A stretch of 64,000 bases of DNA. Source: Sipunculus nudus (Eukaryota; Annelida; Sipuncula; Golfingiida; Sipunculidae). The notes under the pieces were generated by a model. It saw only the letters and a list, made by a program, of their open reading frames with translations, was not told the DNA's origin and searched no databases. Both the position numbers and the translations under genes were made by a program. Location of the stretch: positions 94,774,330 to 94,838,329 of the forward strand of contig CM049307.1 in NCBI GenBank assembly GCA_026874595.1. The letters run 5' to 3'. This document shows, piece after piece, positions 31,901 to 46,015 of this stretch (the stretch's first letter is position 1; each line of letters begins with the position of its first letter).

Positions 31901-34900
31901 CAGTATGAGGTGTTCCTTTAATATGTTACGCGTTCAGTCAAAAACATACCAGTATGAGGTGTTCATTTAATATGTTACGCGTACAGTCAAAAACATTCCA
32001 GTAGGAGGTGTTCCCTTTAATATGTTACGCGTTCAGTCAAAAACATACCAGTATGAGGTGTTCATTTAATATGTTACGCGTTCAGTCAAAAACATACCAG
32101 TATGAGGTGTTCCTTTAACATGTTACGCGTTCAGTCAAAAACATACCAGTAGGAGGTGTTCATTTAATATGTTACGCGTTCAGTCAAAAACATACCAGTA
32201 TGAGGTGTTCATTTAATATGTTACGCGTTCAGTCAAAAACATACCAGTATGAGGTGTTCCTTTAACATGTTACGCTTTCAGTCAAAAACATACCAGTAGG
32301 AGGTGTTCATTTAATATGTTAAGCGTTCAGTCATAAACATACCAGTATGAGGTGTTCCTTTAATATGTAACGCATTCAGTCAAAAACATACCAGTATGAG
32401 GTGTTCCTTTAATATATTACGCGTTCAGTCAAAAACATACCAGTAGGAGGTGTTCATTTAATATGTTACGCGTTCAGTCAAAAACATACCAGTAGGAGGT
32501 GTTCCTTTAATATGTTACGCCTTCAGTCAAAAACATACCAGTATGAGGTGTTCCTTTAATATGTTACGCTTTCAGTCAAAAACATACCAGTATAAGGTGT
32601 TCATTTAATATGTTACGCGTTCAGTCAAAAACATACCAGTATGAGGTGTTCCTTTAATATGTTACGCGTTCAGTCAAAAACATACCAGTATGAGGTGTTC
32701 ATTTAATATGTTACGCGTTCAGTCAAAAACATACCAGTATGGGTTGTTCATTTAATATGTTACGTGATCAGTCAATAACATACCAGTATGAGGTGTTCCT
32801 TTAATATGTTACGCGTTCAGTCAAAAACATACCAGTAGGAGGTGTTCATTTAATATGTTACGCGTTCAGTCAAAAACATACCAGTATGGGTTGTTCATTT
32901 AATATGTTACGTGATCAGTCAATAACATACCAGTATGAGGTGTTCCTTTAATATGTTACGCGTTCAGTCAAAAACATACCAGTATGAGGTGTTCCTTTAA
33001 TATGTTATGCGTTCAGTCAAAAACATACCAGTAGGAGGTGTTCATTTAATATGTTACGCGTTCAGTCAAAAACATACCAGTATGAGGTGTTCCTTTAATA
33101 TGTTACGCGTTCAGTCAAAAACATACCAGTATGAGGTGTTCATTTAATATGTTACGCGTTCAGTCAAAAACATACCAGTATGGGTTGTTCATTTAATATG
33201 TTACGTGAGCATTCAATAACATACCAGTATGAGGTGTTCCTTTAATATGTTACGCGTTCAGTCAAAAACATACCAGTATGAGGTGTTCCTTTAATATGTT
33301 ACGCGTTCAGTCAAAAACATACCAGTATGAGGTGTTCCTTTAATATGTTACGCGTTCAGTCAAAAACATACCAGTATGAGGTGTTCATTTAATATGTTAC
33401 GCGTACAGTCAAAAACATTCCAGTAGGAGGTGTTCACTTTAATATGTTACGCGTTCAGTCAAAAACATACCAGTATGAGGTGTTCATTTAATATGTTACG
33501 CGTTCAGTCAAAAACATACCAGTATGAGGTGTTCCTTTAACATGTTACGCGTTCAGTCAAAAACATACCAGTAGGAGGTGTTCATTTAATATGTTAAGCG
33601 TTCAGTCATAAACATACCAGTATGAGGTGTTCCTTTAATATGTAACGCATTCAGTCAAAAACATACCAGTATGAGGTGTTCCTTTAATATATTACGCGTT
33701 CAGTCAAAAACATACCAGTATGGGTTGTTCATGTAATATGTTACGCGTTCAGTGAAAAACATACCAGTATGAGGTGTTCATTTAATATGTTACGCGTTCA
33801 GTCAAAAACATACCAGTAGGAGGTGTTCCTTTAATATGTTACGCGTTCAGTCAAAAACATACCAGTAGGAGGTGTTCCTTTAATATGTTACGCGTTCAGT
33901 CAAAAACATACCAGTAGGAGGTGTTCATTTAATATGTTACGCGTTCAGTCAAAAACATACCAGTAGGAGGTGTTCCTTTAATATGTTACGCGTTCAGTCA
34001 AAAACATACCAGTATGAGGTGTTCATTTAATATGTTACGCGTTCAGTCAAAAACATACCAGTATGGGTTGTTCATTTAATATGTTACGTGTTCAGTCAAT
34101 AACATACCAGTATGAGGTGTTCATTTAATATGTTACGCGTTCAGTCAAAAACATACCAGTAGGAGGTGTTCCTTTAATATGTTACGCGTTCAGTCAAAAA
34201 CATACCAGTAGGAGGTGTTCATTTAATATGTTACGCGTTCAGTCAAAAACATACCAGTAGGAGGTGTTCCTTTAATATGTTACGCGTTCAGTCAAAAACA
34301 TACCAGTATGAGGTGTTCATTTAATATGTTACGCGTTCAGTCAAAAACATACCAGTATGGGTTGTTCATTTAATATGTTACGTGTTCAGTCAATAACATA
34401 CCAGTATGAGGTGTTCCTTTAATATGTTACGCGTTCAGTCAAAAACATACCAGTATGAGGTGTTCATTTAATATGTTACGCGTTCAGTCATAAACATACC
34501 AGTATGAGGTGTTCCTTTAATATGTAACGCATTCAGTCAAAAACATACCAGTAGGAGGTGTTCCTTTAATATGTTACGCATTCAGTCAAAAACATACCAG
34601 TATGAGGTGTTCCTTTAATATGTTATGCGTTCAGTCAAAAACATACCAGTAGGAGGTGTTCATTTAATATGTTAAGCGTTCAGTCATAAACATACCAGTA
34701 TGAGGTGTTCCTTTAATATGTAACGCATTCAGTCAAAAACATACCAGTAGGAGGTGTTCATTTAATATGTTACGCGTTCAGTCAAAAACATACCAGTATG
34801 AGGTGTTTATTTAATATGTTACACGTTCAGTCAAAAACATACCAGTAGGAGGTGTTCATTTAATATGTTACGCGTTCAGTCATAAACATACCAGTATGAG

Positions 34901-36410
34901 GTGTTCCTTTAATATGTTATGCGTTCAGTCAAAAACATACCAGTAGGAGGTGTTCATTTAATATGTTACGCGTTCAGTCAAAAACATACCAGTATGAGGT
35001 GTTCCTTTAATATGTTACGCGTTCAGTCAAAAACATACCAGTATGAGGTGTTTATTTAATATGTTACACGTTCAGTCAAAAACATACCAGTATCAGTTGT
35101 TTATTTAATATGTTACACGTTCAGTCAAAAACATACCAGTATGGGTTGTTCATGTAATATGTTACGCGTTCAGTGAAAAACATACCAGTATGAGGTGTTC
35201 ATTTAATATGTTACGCATTCAGTCAAAAACATACCAGTATGAGGTGTTCCTTTAATATGTTATGCGTTCAGTCAAAAACATACCAGTAGGAGGTGTTCAT
35301 TTAATATGTTAAGCGTTCAGTCATAAACATACCAGTATGAGGTGTTCCTTTAATATGTAACGCATTCAGTCAAAAACATACCAGTAGGAGGTGTTCATTT
35401 AATATGTTACGCGTTCAGTCAAAAACATACCAGTATGAGGTGTTCCTTTAATATGTTACCTATCAGTCAAAAACATACCAGTATGAGGTGTTCCTTTAAT
35501 ATGTAACGCATTCAGTCAAAAACATACCAGTAGGAGGTGTTCATTTAATATGTTACGCGTTCAGTCAATAACATACCAGTATGAGGTGTTCCTTTAATAT
35601 GTTACGCGTTCAGTCAATAACATACCAGTATGAGGTGATCATTTTATATTACGAATTCAGTCAATAACATACCAGTATGAGTTGTTCTTTTGATATGTTA
35701 CGTGTTCAATCAATAACATACCAATATGAGGTGACCCTTTAATATGTTACGCATTCAGTCAAAAACATACCAGTATGGGTTGTTCATTTAATATGTTACG
35801 CATTCAGTCAAAAACATACCAGTAGAAGGTGTTCCTTTAATATGTTACGCGTTCAGTCAAAAACATACCAGTATGAGGTGTTCATTTAATATGTTACGCG
35901 TTCAGTCAAAAACATACCAGTATGGGTTGTTCATGTAATATGTTACGCGTTCAGTGAAAAACATACCAGTATGAGGTGTTTATTTAATATGTTACACGTT
36001 CAGTCAAAAACATACCAGTATGGGTTGTTCATGTAATATGTTACGCGTTCAGTGAAAAACATACCAGTATGAGGTGTTCATTTAATATGTTACGCGTTCA
36101 GTCAAAAACATACCAGTAGGAGGTGTTCCTTTAATATGTTACGCGTTCAGTCAAAAACATACCAGTATGAGGTGTTCATTTAATATGTTACGCGTTCAGT
36201 CAAAAACATACCAGTATGGGTTGTTCATTTAATATGTTACGTGTTCAGTCAATAACATACCAGTATGAGGTGTTCCTTTAATATGTTACGCGTTCAGTCA
36301 AAAACATACCAGTATGAGGTGTTCATTTAATATGTTACGCGTTCAGTCAATAACATACCAGTATGAGGTGTTCCTTTAATATGTTACGCGTTCAGTCAAT
36401 AACATACCAG
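28935..36410. repeat. Satellite left block
   Basis: Begins with GTTACGTGTTCAGTCAAAAAC. Internal periods: the TATGGGTT then GTGATCAG pair at 29,501, 30,972 and 32,884 (1,471 and 1,912 bp, about 30 and 39 monomers); the GTATAAGG marker at 30,678 and 32,590 (again 1,912 bp). The 1,912-bp spacing includes a 147-bp, three-monomer gain relative to the 1,765-bp spacing of earlier markers. Confidence 0.85.
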
Positions 36411-39400
36411 TATGATGTGATCATTTTATATATTACGAATTCAGTCAATAACATACCAGTATGAGTTGTTCTTTTGATATGTTACGTGTTCAATCAATAA
36501 CATGCAAGTATGAGGTGTCCACTTAATATGTTACGTGTTCAGTCAATAACATACCAGTATCAGGTGTTCATTTAATATGTTACGTGTTCAGTCAATAACA
36601 TACCAATATGAGGTGTTCATTCAATATATTACGCGTTCAGTCAATAACATACCAGTATGAGGTGTTCATTTAATATGTTACGTGTTCAGTCAATAACATA
36701 CCAATATGAGGTGTTCATTCAATATATTACACGTTCAGTCAATAACATACCAGTATGAGGTGTTCATTTAATATGTTACGTGATCAATCAATAGTATACC
36801 AATATGAGGTGTTCCATTAATATGTTACGCGTTCATTCAATAACATACCAGTATGAGGTGTTCATTTAATATGTTACGCGTTCAGTCAAAAACATACCAG
36901 TATGAGGTGTTCCTTTAATATGTTACCTATCAGTCAAAAACATACCAGTATGAGGTGTTCCTTTAATATGTTACGCGTTCAGTCAAAAACATACCAGTAG
37001 GAGATGTTCATTTAATATGTTACGCGTTCAGTCAAAAACATACCAGTATGGGTTGTTCATTTAATATGTTACGTGATCAGTCAATAACATACCAGTATGA
37101 GGTGTTGCTTTAATATGTTACGCGTTCAGTCAAAAACATACCAGTAGGAGGTGTTCATTCAATATGTTACGCGTTCAGTCAAAAACATAACAGTATGGGT
37201 TGTTCATTTAATATGTTACGTGATCAGTCAATAACATACCAGTATGAGGTGTTCCTTTAATATGTTACGCGTTCAGTCAAAACCATACCAGTATGAGGTG
37301 TTCCTTTAATATGTTACGCGTTCAGTCAAAAACATACCAGTAGGAGGTGTTCATTTAATATGTTACGCGTTCAGTCAAAAACATACCAGTAGGAGGTGTT
37401 CCTTTAATATGTTACGCGTTCAGTCAAAAACATACCAGTAGGAGGTGTTCATTTAATATGTTACGCGTTCAGTCAAAAACATACCAGTAAGAGGTGTTCC
37501 TTTAATATGTTACGCGTTCAGTCAAAAACATACCAGTATGAGGTGTTCATTTAATATGTTACGCGTTCAGTCAAAAACATACCAGTAGGAGGTGTTCCCT
37601 TTAATATGTTACGCGTTCAGTCAAAAACATACCAGTATGAGGTGTTCATTTAATATGTTACGCGTTCAGTCAAAAACATACCAGTATGAGGTGTTCCTTT
37701 AACATGTTACGCGTTCAGTCAAAAACATACAATTAGGAGGTGTTCATTTAATATGTTAAGCGTTCAGTCATAAACATACCAGTAAGAGGTGTTCCTTTAA
37801 TATGTAACGCATTCAGTCAAAAACATACCAGTATGAGGTGTTCCTTTAATATATTACGCGTTCAGTCAAAAACATACCAGTAGGAGGTGTTCATTTAATA
37901 TGTTACGCGTTCAGTCAAAAACATACCAGTAGGAGGTGTTCCTTTAATATGTTACGCCTTCAGTCAAAAACATACCAGTATGAGGTGTTCCTTTAATATG
38001 TTACGCTTTCAGTCAAAAACATACCAGTATAAGGTGTTCATTTAATATGTTACGCGTTCAGTCAAAAACATACCAGTATGAGGTGTTCCTTTAATATGTT
38101 ACGCGTTCAGTCAAAAACATACCAGTATGAGGTGTTCATTTAATATGTTACGCGTTCAGTCAAAAACATACCAGTATGGGTTGTTCATTTAATATGTTAC
38201 GTGATCAGTCAATAACATACCAGTATGAGGTGTTCCTTTAATATGTTACGCGTTCAGTCAAAAACATACCAGTAGGAGGTGTTCATTTAATATGTTACGC
38301 GTTCAGTCAAAAACATACCAGTATGGGTTGTTCATTTAATATGTTACGTGATCAGTCAATAACATACCAGTATGAGGTGTTCCTTTAATATGTTACGCGT
38401 TCAGTCAAAAACATACCAGTATGAGGTGTTCCTTTAATATGTTATGCGTTCAGTCAAAAACATACCAGTAGGAGGTGTTCATTTAATATGTTACGCGTTC
38501 AGTCAAAAACATACCAGTATGAGGTGTTCCTTTAATATGTTACGCGTTCAGTCAAAAACATACCAGTATGAGGTGTTCATTTAATATGTTACGCGTTCAG
38601 TCAAAAACATACCAGTATGGGTTGTTCATTTAATATGTTACGTGATCATTCAAACACATACCAGTATGAGGTGTTCCTTTAATATGTTACGCGTTCAGTC
38701 AAAAACATACCAGTAGGAGGTGTTCATTTAATATGTTACGCGGGTAGTCAAAAACATACCAGTAGGAGGTGTTCATTTAATATGTTACGCGTTCAGTCAA
38801 AAACATACCAGTAGGAGGTGTTCCTTTAATACTTACGCGTTCAGTCAAAAACATACCAGTAGGAGGTGTTCATTTAATATGTAACGCGTTCAGTCAAAAA
38901 CATACCAGCAGGAGGTGTTCCTTTAATATCTTACGCGTTCAGTCAAAAACATACCAGTAGAAGGTGTTCATTTAATATGTTACGTGATCAGTCAATAACA
39001 TACCAGTATGAGGTGTTCATTTAATATGTTACGTGTTCAGTCAATAACATACCAATATGAGGTGACCCTTTAATATGTTACGCATTCAGTCAAAAACATA
39101 CCAGTATGAGGTGTTCCTTTAATATGTTACGCGTTCAGTCAAAAACATACCAGTATGAGGTGTTCCTTTAATATGTTACGCGTTCAGTCAAAAACATACC
39201 AGTATGAGGTGTTCCTTTAATATGTTACGCGTTCAGTCAAAAACATACCAGTATGAGGTGTTCATTTAATATGTTACGCGTTCAGTCAAAAACATACCAG
39301 TAGGAGGTGTTCCCTTTAATATGTTACGCGTTCAGTCAAAAACATACCAGTATGAGGTGTTCATTTAATATGTTACGCGTTCAGTCAAAAACATACCAGT

Positions 39401-41898
39401 ATGGGTTGTTCATGTAATATGTTACGCGTTCAGTGAAAAACATACCAGTATGAGGTGTTCATTTAATATGTTACGCGTTCAGTCAAAAACATACCAGTAG
39501 GAGGTGTTCCTTTAATATGTTACGCGTTCAGTCAAAAACATACCAGTATGAGGTGTTCATTTAATATGTTACGCGTTCAGTCAAAAACATACCAGTATGG
39601 GTTGTTCATTTAATATGTTACGTGTTCAGTCAATAACATACCAGTATGAGGTGTTCCTTTAATATGTTACGCGTTCAGTCAAAAACATACCAGTATGAGG
39701 TGTTCATTTAATATGTTACGCGTTCAGTCAATAACATACCAGTATGAGGTGTTCCTTTAATATGTTACGCGTTCAGTCAAAAACATACCAGTATGAGGTG
39801 TTCCTTTAACATGTTACGCGTTCAGTCAAAAACATACAATTAGGAGGTGTTCATTTAATATGTTAAGCGTTCAGTCATAAACATACCAGTAAGAGGTGTT
39901 CCTTTAATATGTAACGCATTCAGTCAAAAACATACCAGTATGAGGTGTTCCTTTAATATATTACGCGTTCAGTCAAAAACATACCAGTAGGAGGTGTTCA
40001 TTTAATATGTTACGCGTTCAGTCAAAAACATACCAGTAGGAGGTGTTCCTTTAATATGTTACGCCTTCAGTCAAAAACATACCAGTATGAGGTGTTCCTT
40101 TAATATGTTACGCTTTCAGTCAAAAACATACCAGTATAAGGTGTTCATTTAATATGTTACGCGTTCAGTCAAAAACATACCAGTATGAGGTGTTCCTTTA
40201 ATATGTTACGCGTTCAGTCAAAAACATACCAGTATGAGGTGTTCATTTAATATGTTACGCGTTCAGTCAAAAACATACCAGTATGGGTTGTTCATTTAAT
40301 ATGTTACGTGATCAGTCAATAACATACCAGTATGAGGTGTTCCTTTAATATGTTACGCGTTCAGTCAAAAACATACCAGTAGGAGGTGTTCATTTAATAT
40401 GTTACGCGTTCAGTCAAAAACATACCAGTATGGGTTGTTCATTTAATATGTTACGTGATCAGTCAATAACATACCAGTATGAGGTGTTCCTTTAATATGT
40501 TACGCGTTCAGTCAAAAACATACCAGTATGAGGTGTTCCTTTAATATGTTATGCGTTCAGTCAAAAACATACCAGTAGGAGGTGTTCATTTAATATGTTA
40601 CGCGTTCAGTCAAAAACATACCAGTATGAGGTGTTCCTTTAATATGTTACGCGTTCAGTCAAAAACATACCAGTATGAGGTGTTCATTTAATATGTTACG
40701 CGTTCAGTCAAAAACATACCAGTATGGGTTGTTCATTTAATATGTTACGTGATCATTCAAACACATACCAGTATGAGGTGTTCCTTTAATATGTTACGCG
40801 TTCAGTCAAAAACATACCAGTAGGAGGTGTTCATTTAATATGTTACGCGGGTAGTCAAAAACATACCAGTAGGAGGTGTTCATTTAATATGTTACGCGTT
40901 CAGTCAAAAACATACCAGTAGGAGGTGTTCCTTTAATACTTACGCGTTCAGTCAAAAACATACCAGTAGGAGGTGTTCATTTAATATGTAACGCGTTCAG
41001 TCAAAAACATACCAGCAGGAGGTGTTCCTTTAATATCTTACGCGTTCAGTCAAAAACATACCAGTAGGAGGTGTTCATTTAATATGTTACGTGATCAGTC
41101 AATAACATACCAGTATGAGGTGTTCATTTAATATGTTACGTGTTCAGTCAATAACATACCAATATGAGGTGACCCTTTAATATGTTACGCATTCAGTCAA
41201 AAACATACCAGTATGAGGTGTTCCTTTAATATGTTACGCGTTCAGTCAAAAACATACCAGTATGAGGTGTTCCTTTAATATGTTACGCGTTCAGTCAAAA
41301 ACATACCAGTATGAGGTGTTCCTTTAATATGTTACGCGTTCAGTCAAAAACATACCAGTATGAGGTGTTCATTTAATATGTTACGCGTTCAGTCAAAAAC
41401 ATACCAGTAGGAGGTGTTCCCTTTAATATGTTACGCGTTCAGTCAAAAACATACCAGTATGAGGTGTTCATTTAATATGTTACGCGTTCAGTCAAAAACA
41501 TACCAGTATGGGTTGTTCATGTAATATGTTACGCGTTCAGTGAAAAACATACCAGTATGAGGTGTTCATTTAATATGTTACGCGTTCAGTCAAAAACATA
41601 CCAGTAGGAGGTGTTCCTTTAATATGTTACGCGTTCAGTCAAAAACATACCAGTATGAGGTGTTCATTTAATATGTTACGCGTTCAGTCAAAAACATACC
41701 AGTATGGGTTGTTCATTTAATATGTTACGTGTTCAGTCAATAACATACCAGTATGAGGTGTTCCTTTAATATGTTACGCGTTCAGTCAAAAACATACCAG
41801 TATGAGGTGTTCATTTAATATGTTACGCGTTCAGTCAATAACATACCAGTATGAGGTGTTCCTTTAATATGTTACGCGTTCAGTCAATAACATACCAG
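36411..41898. repeat. Higher-order repeat interval of 5,488 bp (112 monomers)
   Basis: Measured between successive TATGATGTGATC markers. It equals the 3,381-bp basic unit plus an exact 2,107-bp (43-monomer) tandem duplication: TTAAGCG markers at 37,756 and 39,863, TACTTACG markers at 38,827 and 40,934, and GATCAG/TATGGG markers at 38,321 and 40,428 are each 2,107 bp apart. Confidence 0.9.
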
Positions 41899-44800
41899 TA
41901 TGATGTGATCATTTTATATATTACGAATTCAGTCAATAACATACCAGTATGAGTTGTTCTTTTGATATGTTACGTGTTCAATCAATAACATGCAAGTATG
42001 AGGTGTCCACTTAATATGTTACGTGTTCAGTCAATAACATACCAGTATCAGGTGTTCATTTAATATGTTACGTGTTCAGTCAATAACATACCAATATGAG
42101 GTGTTCATTCAATATATTACGCGTTCAGTCAATAACATACCAGTATGAGGTGTTCATTTAATATGTTACGTGTTCAGTCAATAACATACCAATATGAGGT
42201 GTTCATTCAATATATTACACGTTCAGTCAATAACATACCAGTATGAGGTGTTCATTTAATATGTTACGTGATCAATCAATAGTATACCAATATGAGGTGT
42301 TCCATTAATATGTTACGCGTTCATTCAATAACATACCAGTATGAGGTGTTCATTTAATATGTTACGCGTTCAGTCAAAAACATACCAGTATGAGGTGTTC
42401 CTTTAATATGTTACCTATCAGTCAAAAACATACCAGTATGAGGTGTTCCTTTAATATGTTACGCGTTCAGTCAAAAACATACCAGTAGGAGATGTTCATT
42501 TAATATGTTACGCGTTCAGTCAAAAACATACCAGTATGGGTTGTTCATTTAATATGTTACGTGATCAGTCAATAACATACCAGTATGAGGTGTTGCTTTA
42601 ATATGTTACGCGTTCAGTCAAAAACATACCAGTAGGAGGTGTTCATTCAATATGTTACGCGTTCAGTCAAAAACATAACAGTATGGGTTGTTCATTTAAT
42701 ATGTTACGTGATCAGTCAATAACATACCAGTATGAGGTGTTCCTTTAATATGTTACGCGTTCAGTCAAAACCATACCAGTATGAGGTGTTCCTTTAATAT
42801 GTTACGCGTTCAGTCAAAAACATACCAGTAGGAGGTGTTCATTTAATATGTTACGCGTTCAGTCAAAAACATACCAGTAGGAGGTGTTCCTTTAATATGT
42901 TACGCGTTCAGTCAAAAACATACCAGTAGGAGGTGTTCATTTAATATGTTACGCGTTCAGTCAAAAACATACCAGTAAGAGGTGTTCCTTTAATATGTTA
43001 CGCGTTCAGTCAAAAACATACCAGTATGAGGTGTTCATTTAATATGTTACGCGTTCAGTCAAAAACATACCAGTAGGAGGTGTTCCCTTTAATATGTTAC
43101 GCGTTCAGTCAAAAACATACCAGTATGAGGTGTTCATTTAATATGTTACGCGTTCAGTCAAAAACATACCAGTATGAGGTGTTCCTTTAACATGTTACGC
43201 GTTCAGTCAAAAACATACAATTAGGAGGTGTTCATTTAATATGTTAAGCGGGTAGTCAAAAACATACCAGTATGGGTTGTTCATTTAATATGTTACGTGA
43301 TCAGTCAATAACATACCAGTATGAGGTGTTGCTTTAATATGTTACGCGTTCAGTCAAAAACATACCAGTAGGAGGTGTTCATTCAATATGTTACGCGTTC
43401 AGTCAAAAACATAACAGTATGGGTTGTTCATTTAATATGTTACGTGATCAGTCAATAACATACCAGTATGAGGTGTTCCTTTAATATGTTACGCGTTCAG
43501 TCAAAACCATACCAGTATGAGGTGTTCCTTTAATATGTTACGCGTTCAGTCAAAAACATACCAGTAGGAGGTGTTCATTTAATATGTTACGCGTTCAGTC
43601 AAAAACATACCAGTAGGAGGTGTTCCTTTAATATGTTACGCGTTCAGTCAAAAACATACCAGTAGGAGGTGTTCATTTAATATGTTACGCGTTCAGTCAA
43701 AAACATACCAGTAAGAGGTGTTCCTTTAATATGTTACGCGTTCAGTCAAAAACATACCAGTATGAGGTGTTCATTTAATATGTTACGCGTTCAGTCAAAA
43801 ACATACCAGTAGGAGGTGTTCCCTTTAATATGTTACGCGTTCAGTCAAAAACATACCAGTATGAGGTGTTCATTTAATATGTTACGCGTTCAGTCAAAAA
43901 CATACCAGTATGAGGTGTTCCTTTAACATGTTACGCGTTCAGTCAAAAACATACAATTAGGAGGTGTTCATTTAATATGTTAAGCGTTCAGTCATAAACA
44001 TACCAGTAAGAGGTGTTCCTTTAATATGTAACGCATTCAGTCAAAAACATACCAGTATGAGGTGTTCCTTTAATATATTACGCGTTCAGTCAAAAACATA
44101 CCAGTAGGAGGTGTTCATTTAATATGTTACGCGTTCAGTCAAAAACATACCAGTAGGAGGTGTTCCTTTAATATGTTACGCCTTCAGTCAAAAACATACC
44201 AGTATGAGGTGTTCCTTTAATATGTTACGCTTTCAGTCAAAAACATACCAGTATAAGGTGTTCATTTAATATGTTACGCGTTCAGTCAAAAACATACCAG
44301 TATGAGGTGTTCCTTTAATATGTTACGCGTTCAGTCAAAAACATACCAGTATGAGGTGTTCATTTAATATGTTACGCGTTCAGTCAAAAACATACCAGTA
44401 TGGGTTGTTCATTTAATATGTTACGTGATCAGTCAATAACATACCAGTATGAGGTGTTCCTTTAATATGTTACGCGTTCAGTCAAAAACATACCAGTAGG
44501 AGGTGTTCATTTAATATGTTACGCGTTCAGTCAAAAACATACCAGTATGGGTTGTTCATTTAATATGTTACGTGATCAGTCAATAACATACCAGTATGAG
44601 GTGTTCCTTTAATATGTTACGCGTTCAGTCAAAAACATACCAGTATGAGGTGTTCCTTTAATATGTTATGCGTTCAGTCAAAAACATACCAGTAGGAGGT
44701 GTTCATTTAATATGTTACGCGTTCAGTCAAAAACATACCAGTATGAGGTGTTCCTTTAATATGTTACGCGTTCAGTCAAAAACATACCAGTATGAGGTGT

Positions 44801-46015
44801 TCATTTAATATGTTACGCGTTCAGTCAAAAACATACCAGTATGGGTTGTTCATTTAATATGTTACGTGATCATTCAAACACATACCAGTATGAGGTGTTC
44901 CTTTAATATGTTACGCGTTCAGTCAAAAACATACCAGTAGGAGGTGTTCATTTAATATGTTACGCGGGTAGTCAAAAACATACCAGTAGGAGGTGTTCAT
45001 TTAATATGTTACGCGTTCAGTCAAAAACATACCAGTAGGAGGTGTTCCTTTAATACTTACGCGTTCAGTCAAAAACATACCAGTAGGAGGTGTTCATTTA
45101 ATATGTAACGCGTTCAGTCAAAAACATACCAGCAGGAGGTGTTCCTTTAATATCTTACGCGTTCAGTCAAAAACATACCAGTAGGAGGTGTTCATTTAAT
45201 ATGTTACGTGATCAGTCAATAACATACCAGTATGAGGTGTTCATTTAATATGTTACGTGTTCAGTCAATAACATACCAATATGAGGTGACCCTTTAATAT
45301 GTTACGCATTCAGTCAAAAACATACCAGTATGAGGTGTTCCTTTAATATGTTACGCGTTCAGTCAAAAACATACCAGTATGAGGTGTTCCTTTAATATGT
45401 TACGCGTTCAGTCAAAAACATACCAGTATGAGGTGTTCCTTTAATATGTTACGCGTTCAGTCAAAAACATACCAGTATGAGGTGTTCATTTAATATGTTA
45501 CGCGTTCAGTCAAAAACATACCAGTAGGAGGTGTTCCCTTTAATATGTTACGCGTTCAGTCAAAAACATACCAGTATGAGGTGTTCATTTAATATGTTAC
45601 GCGTTCAGTCAAAAACATACCAGTATGGGTTGTTCATGTAATATGTTACGCGTTCAGTGAAAAACATACCAGTATGAGGTGTTCATTTAATATGTTACGC
45701 GTTCAGTCAAAAACATACCAGTAGGAGGTGTTCCTTTAATATGTTACGCGTTCAGTCAAAAACATACCAGTATGAGGTGTTCATTTAATATGTTACGCGT
45801 TCAGTCAAAAACATACCAGTATGGGTTGTTCATTTAATATGTTACGTGTTCAGTCAATAACATACCAGTATGAGGTGTTCCTTTAATATGTTACGCGTTC
45901 AGTCAAAAACATACCAGTATGAGGTGTTCATTTAATATGTTACGCGTTCAGTCAATAACATACCAGTATGAGGTGTTCCTTTAATATGTTACGCGTTCAG
46001 TCAATAACATACCAG
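41899..46015. repeat. Higher-order repeat interval of 4,117 bp (84 monomers)
   Basis: Equals 3,381 plus 736 bp (15 monomers plus one base). The extra segment begins near 43,241, where the block first seen at 42,534 restarts at 43,270. The first 1.3 kb reads the same as 36,411-37,735 at an offset of 5,488. Confidence 0.9.
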
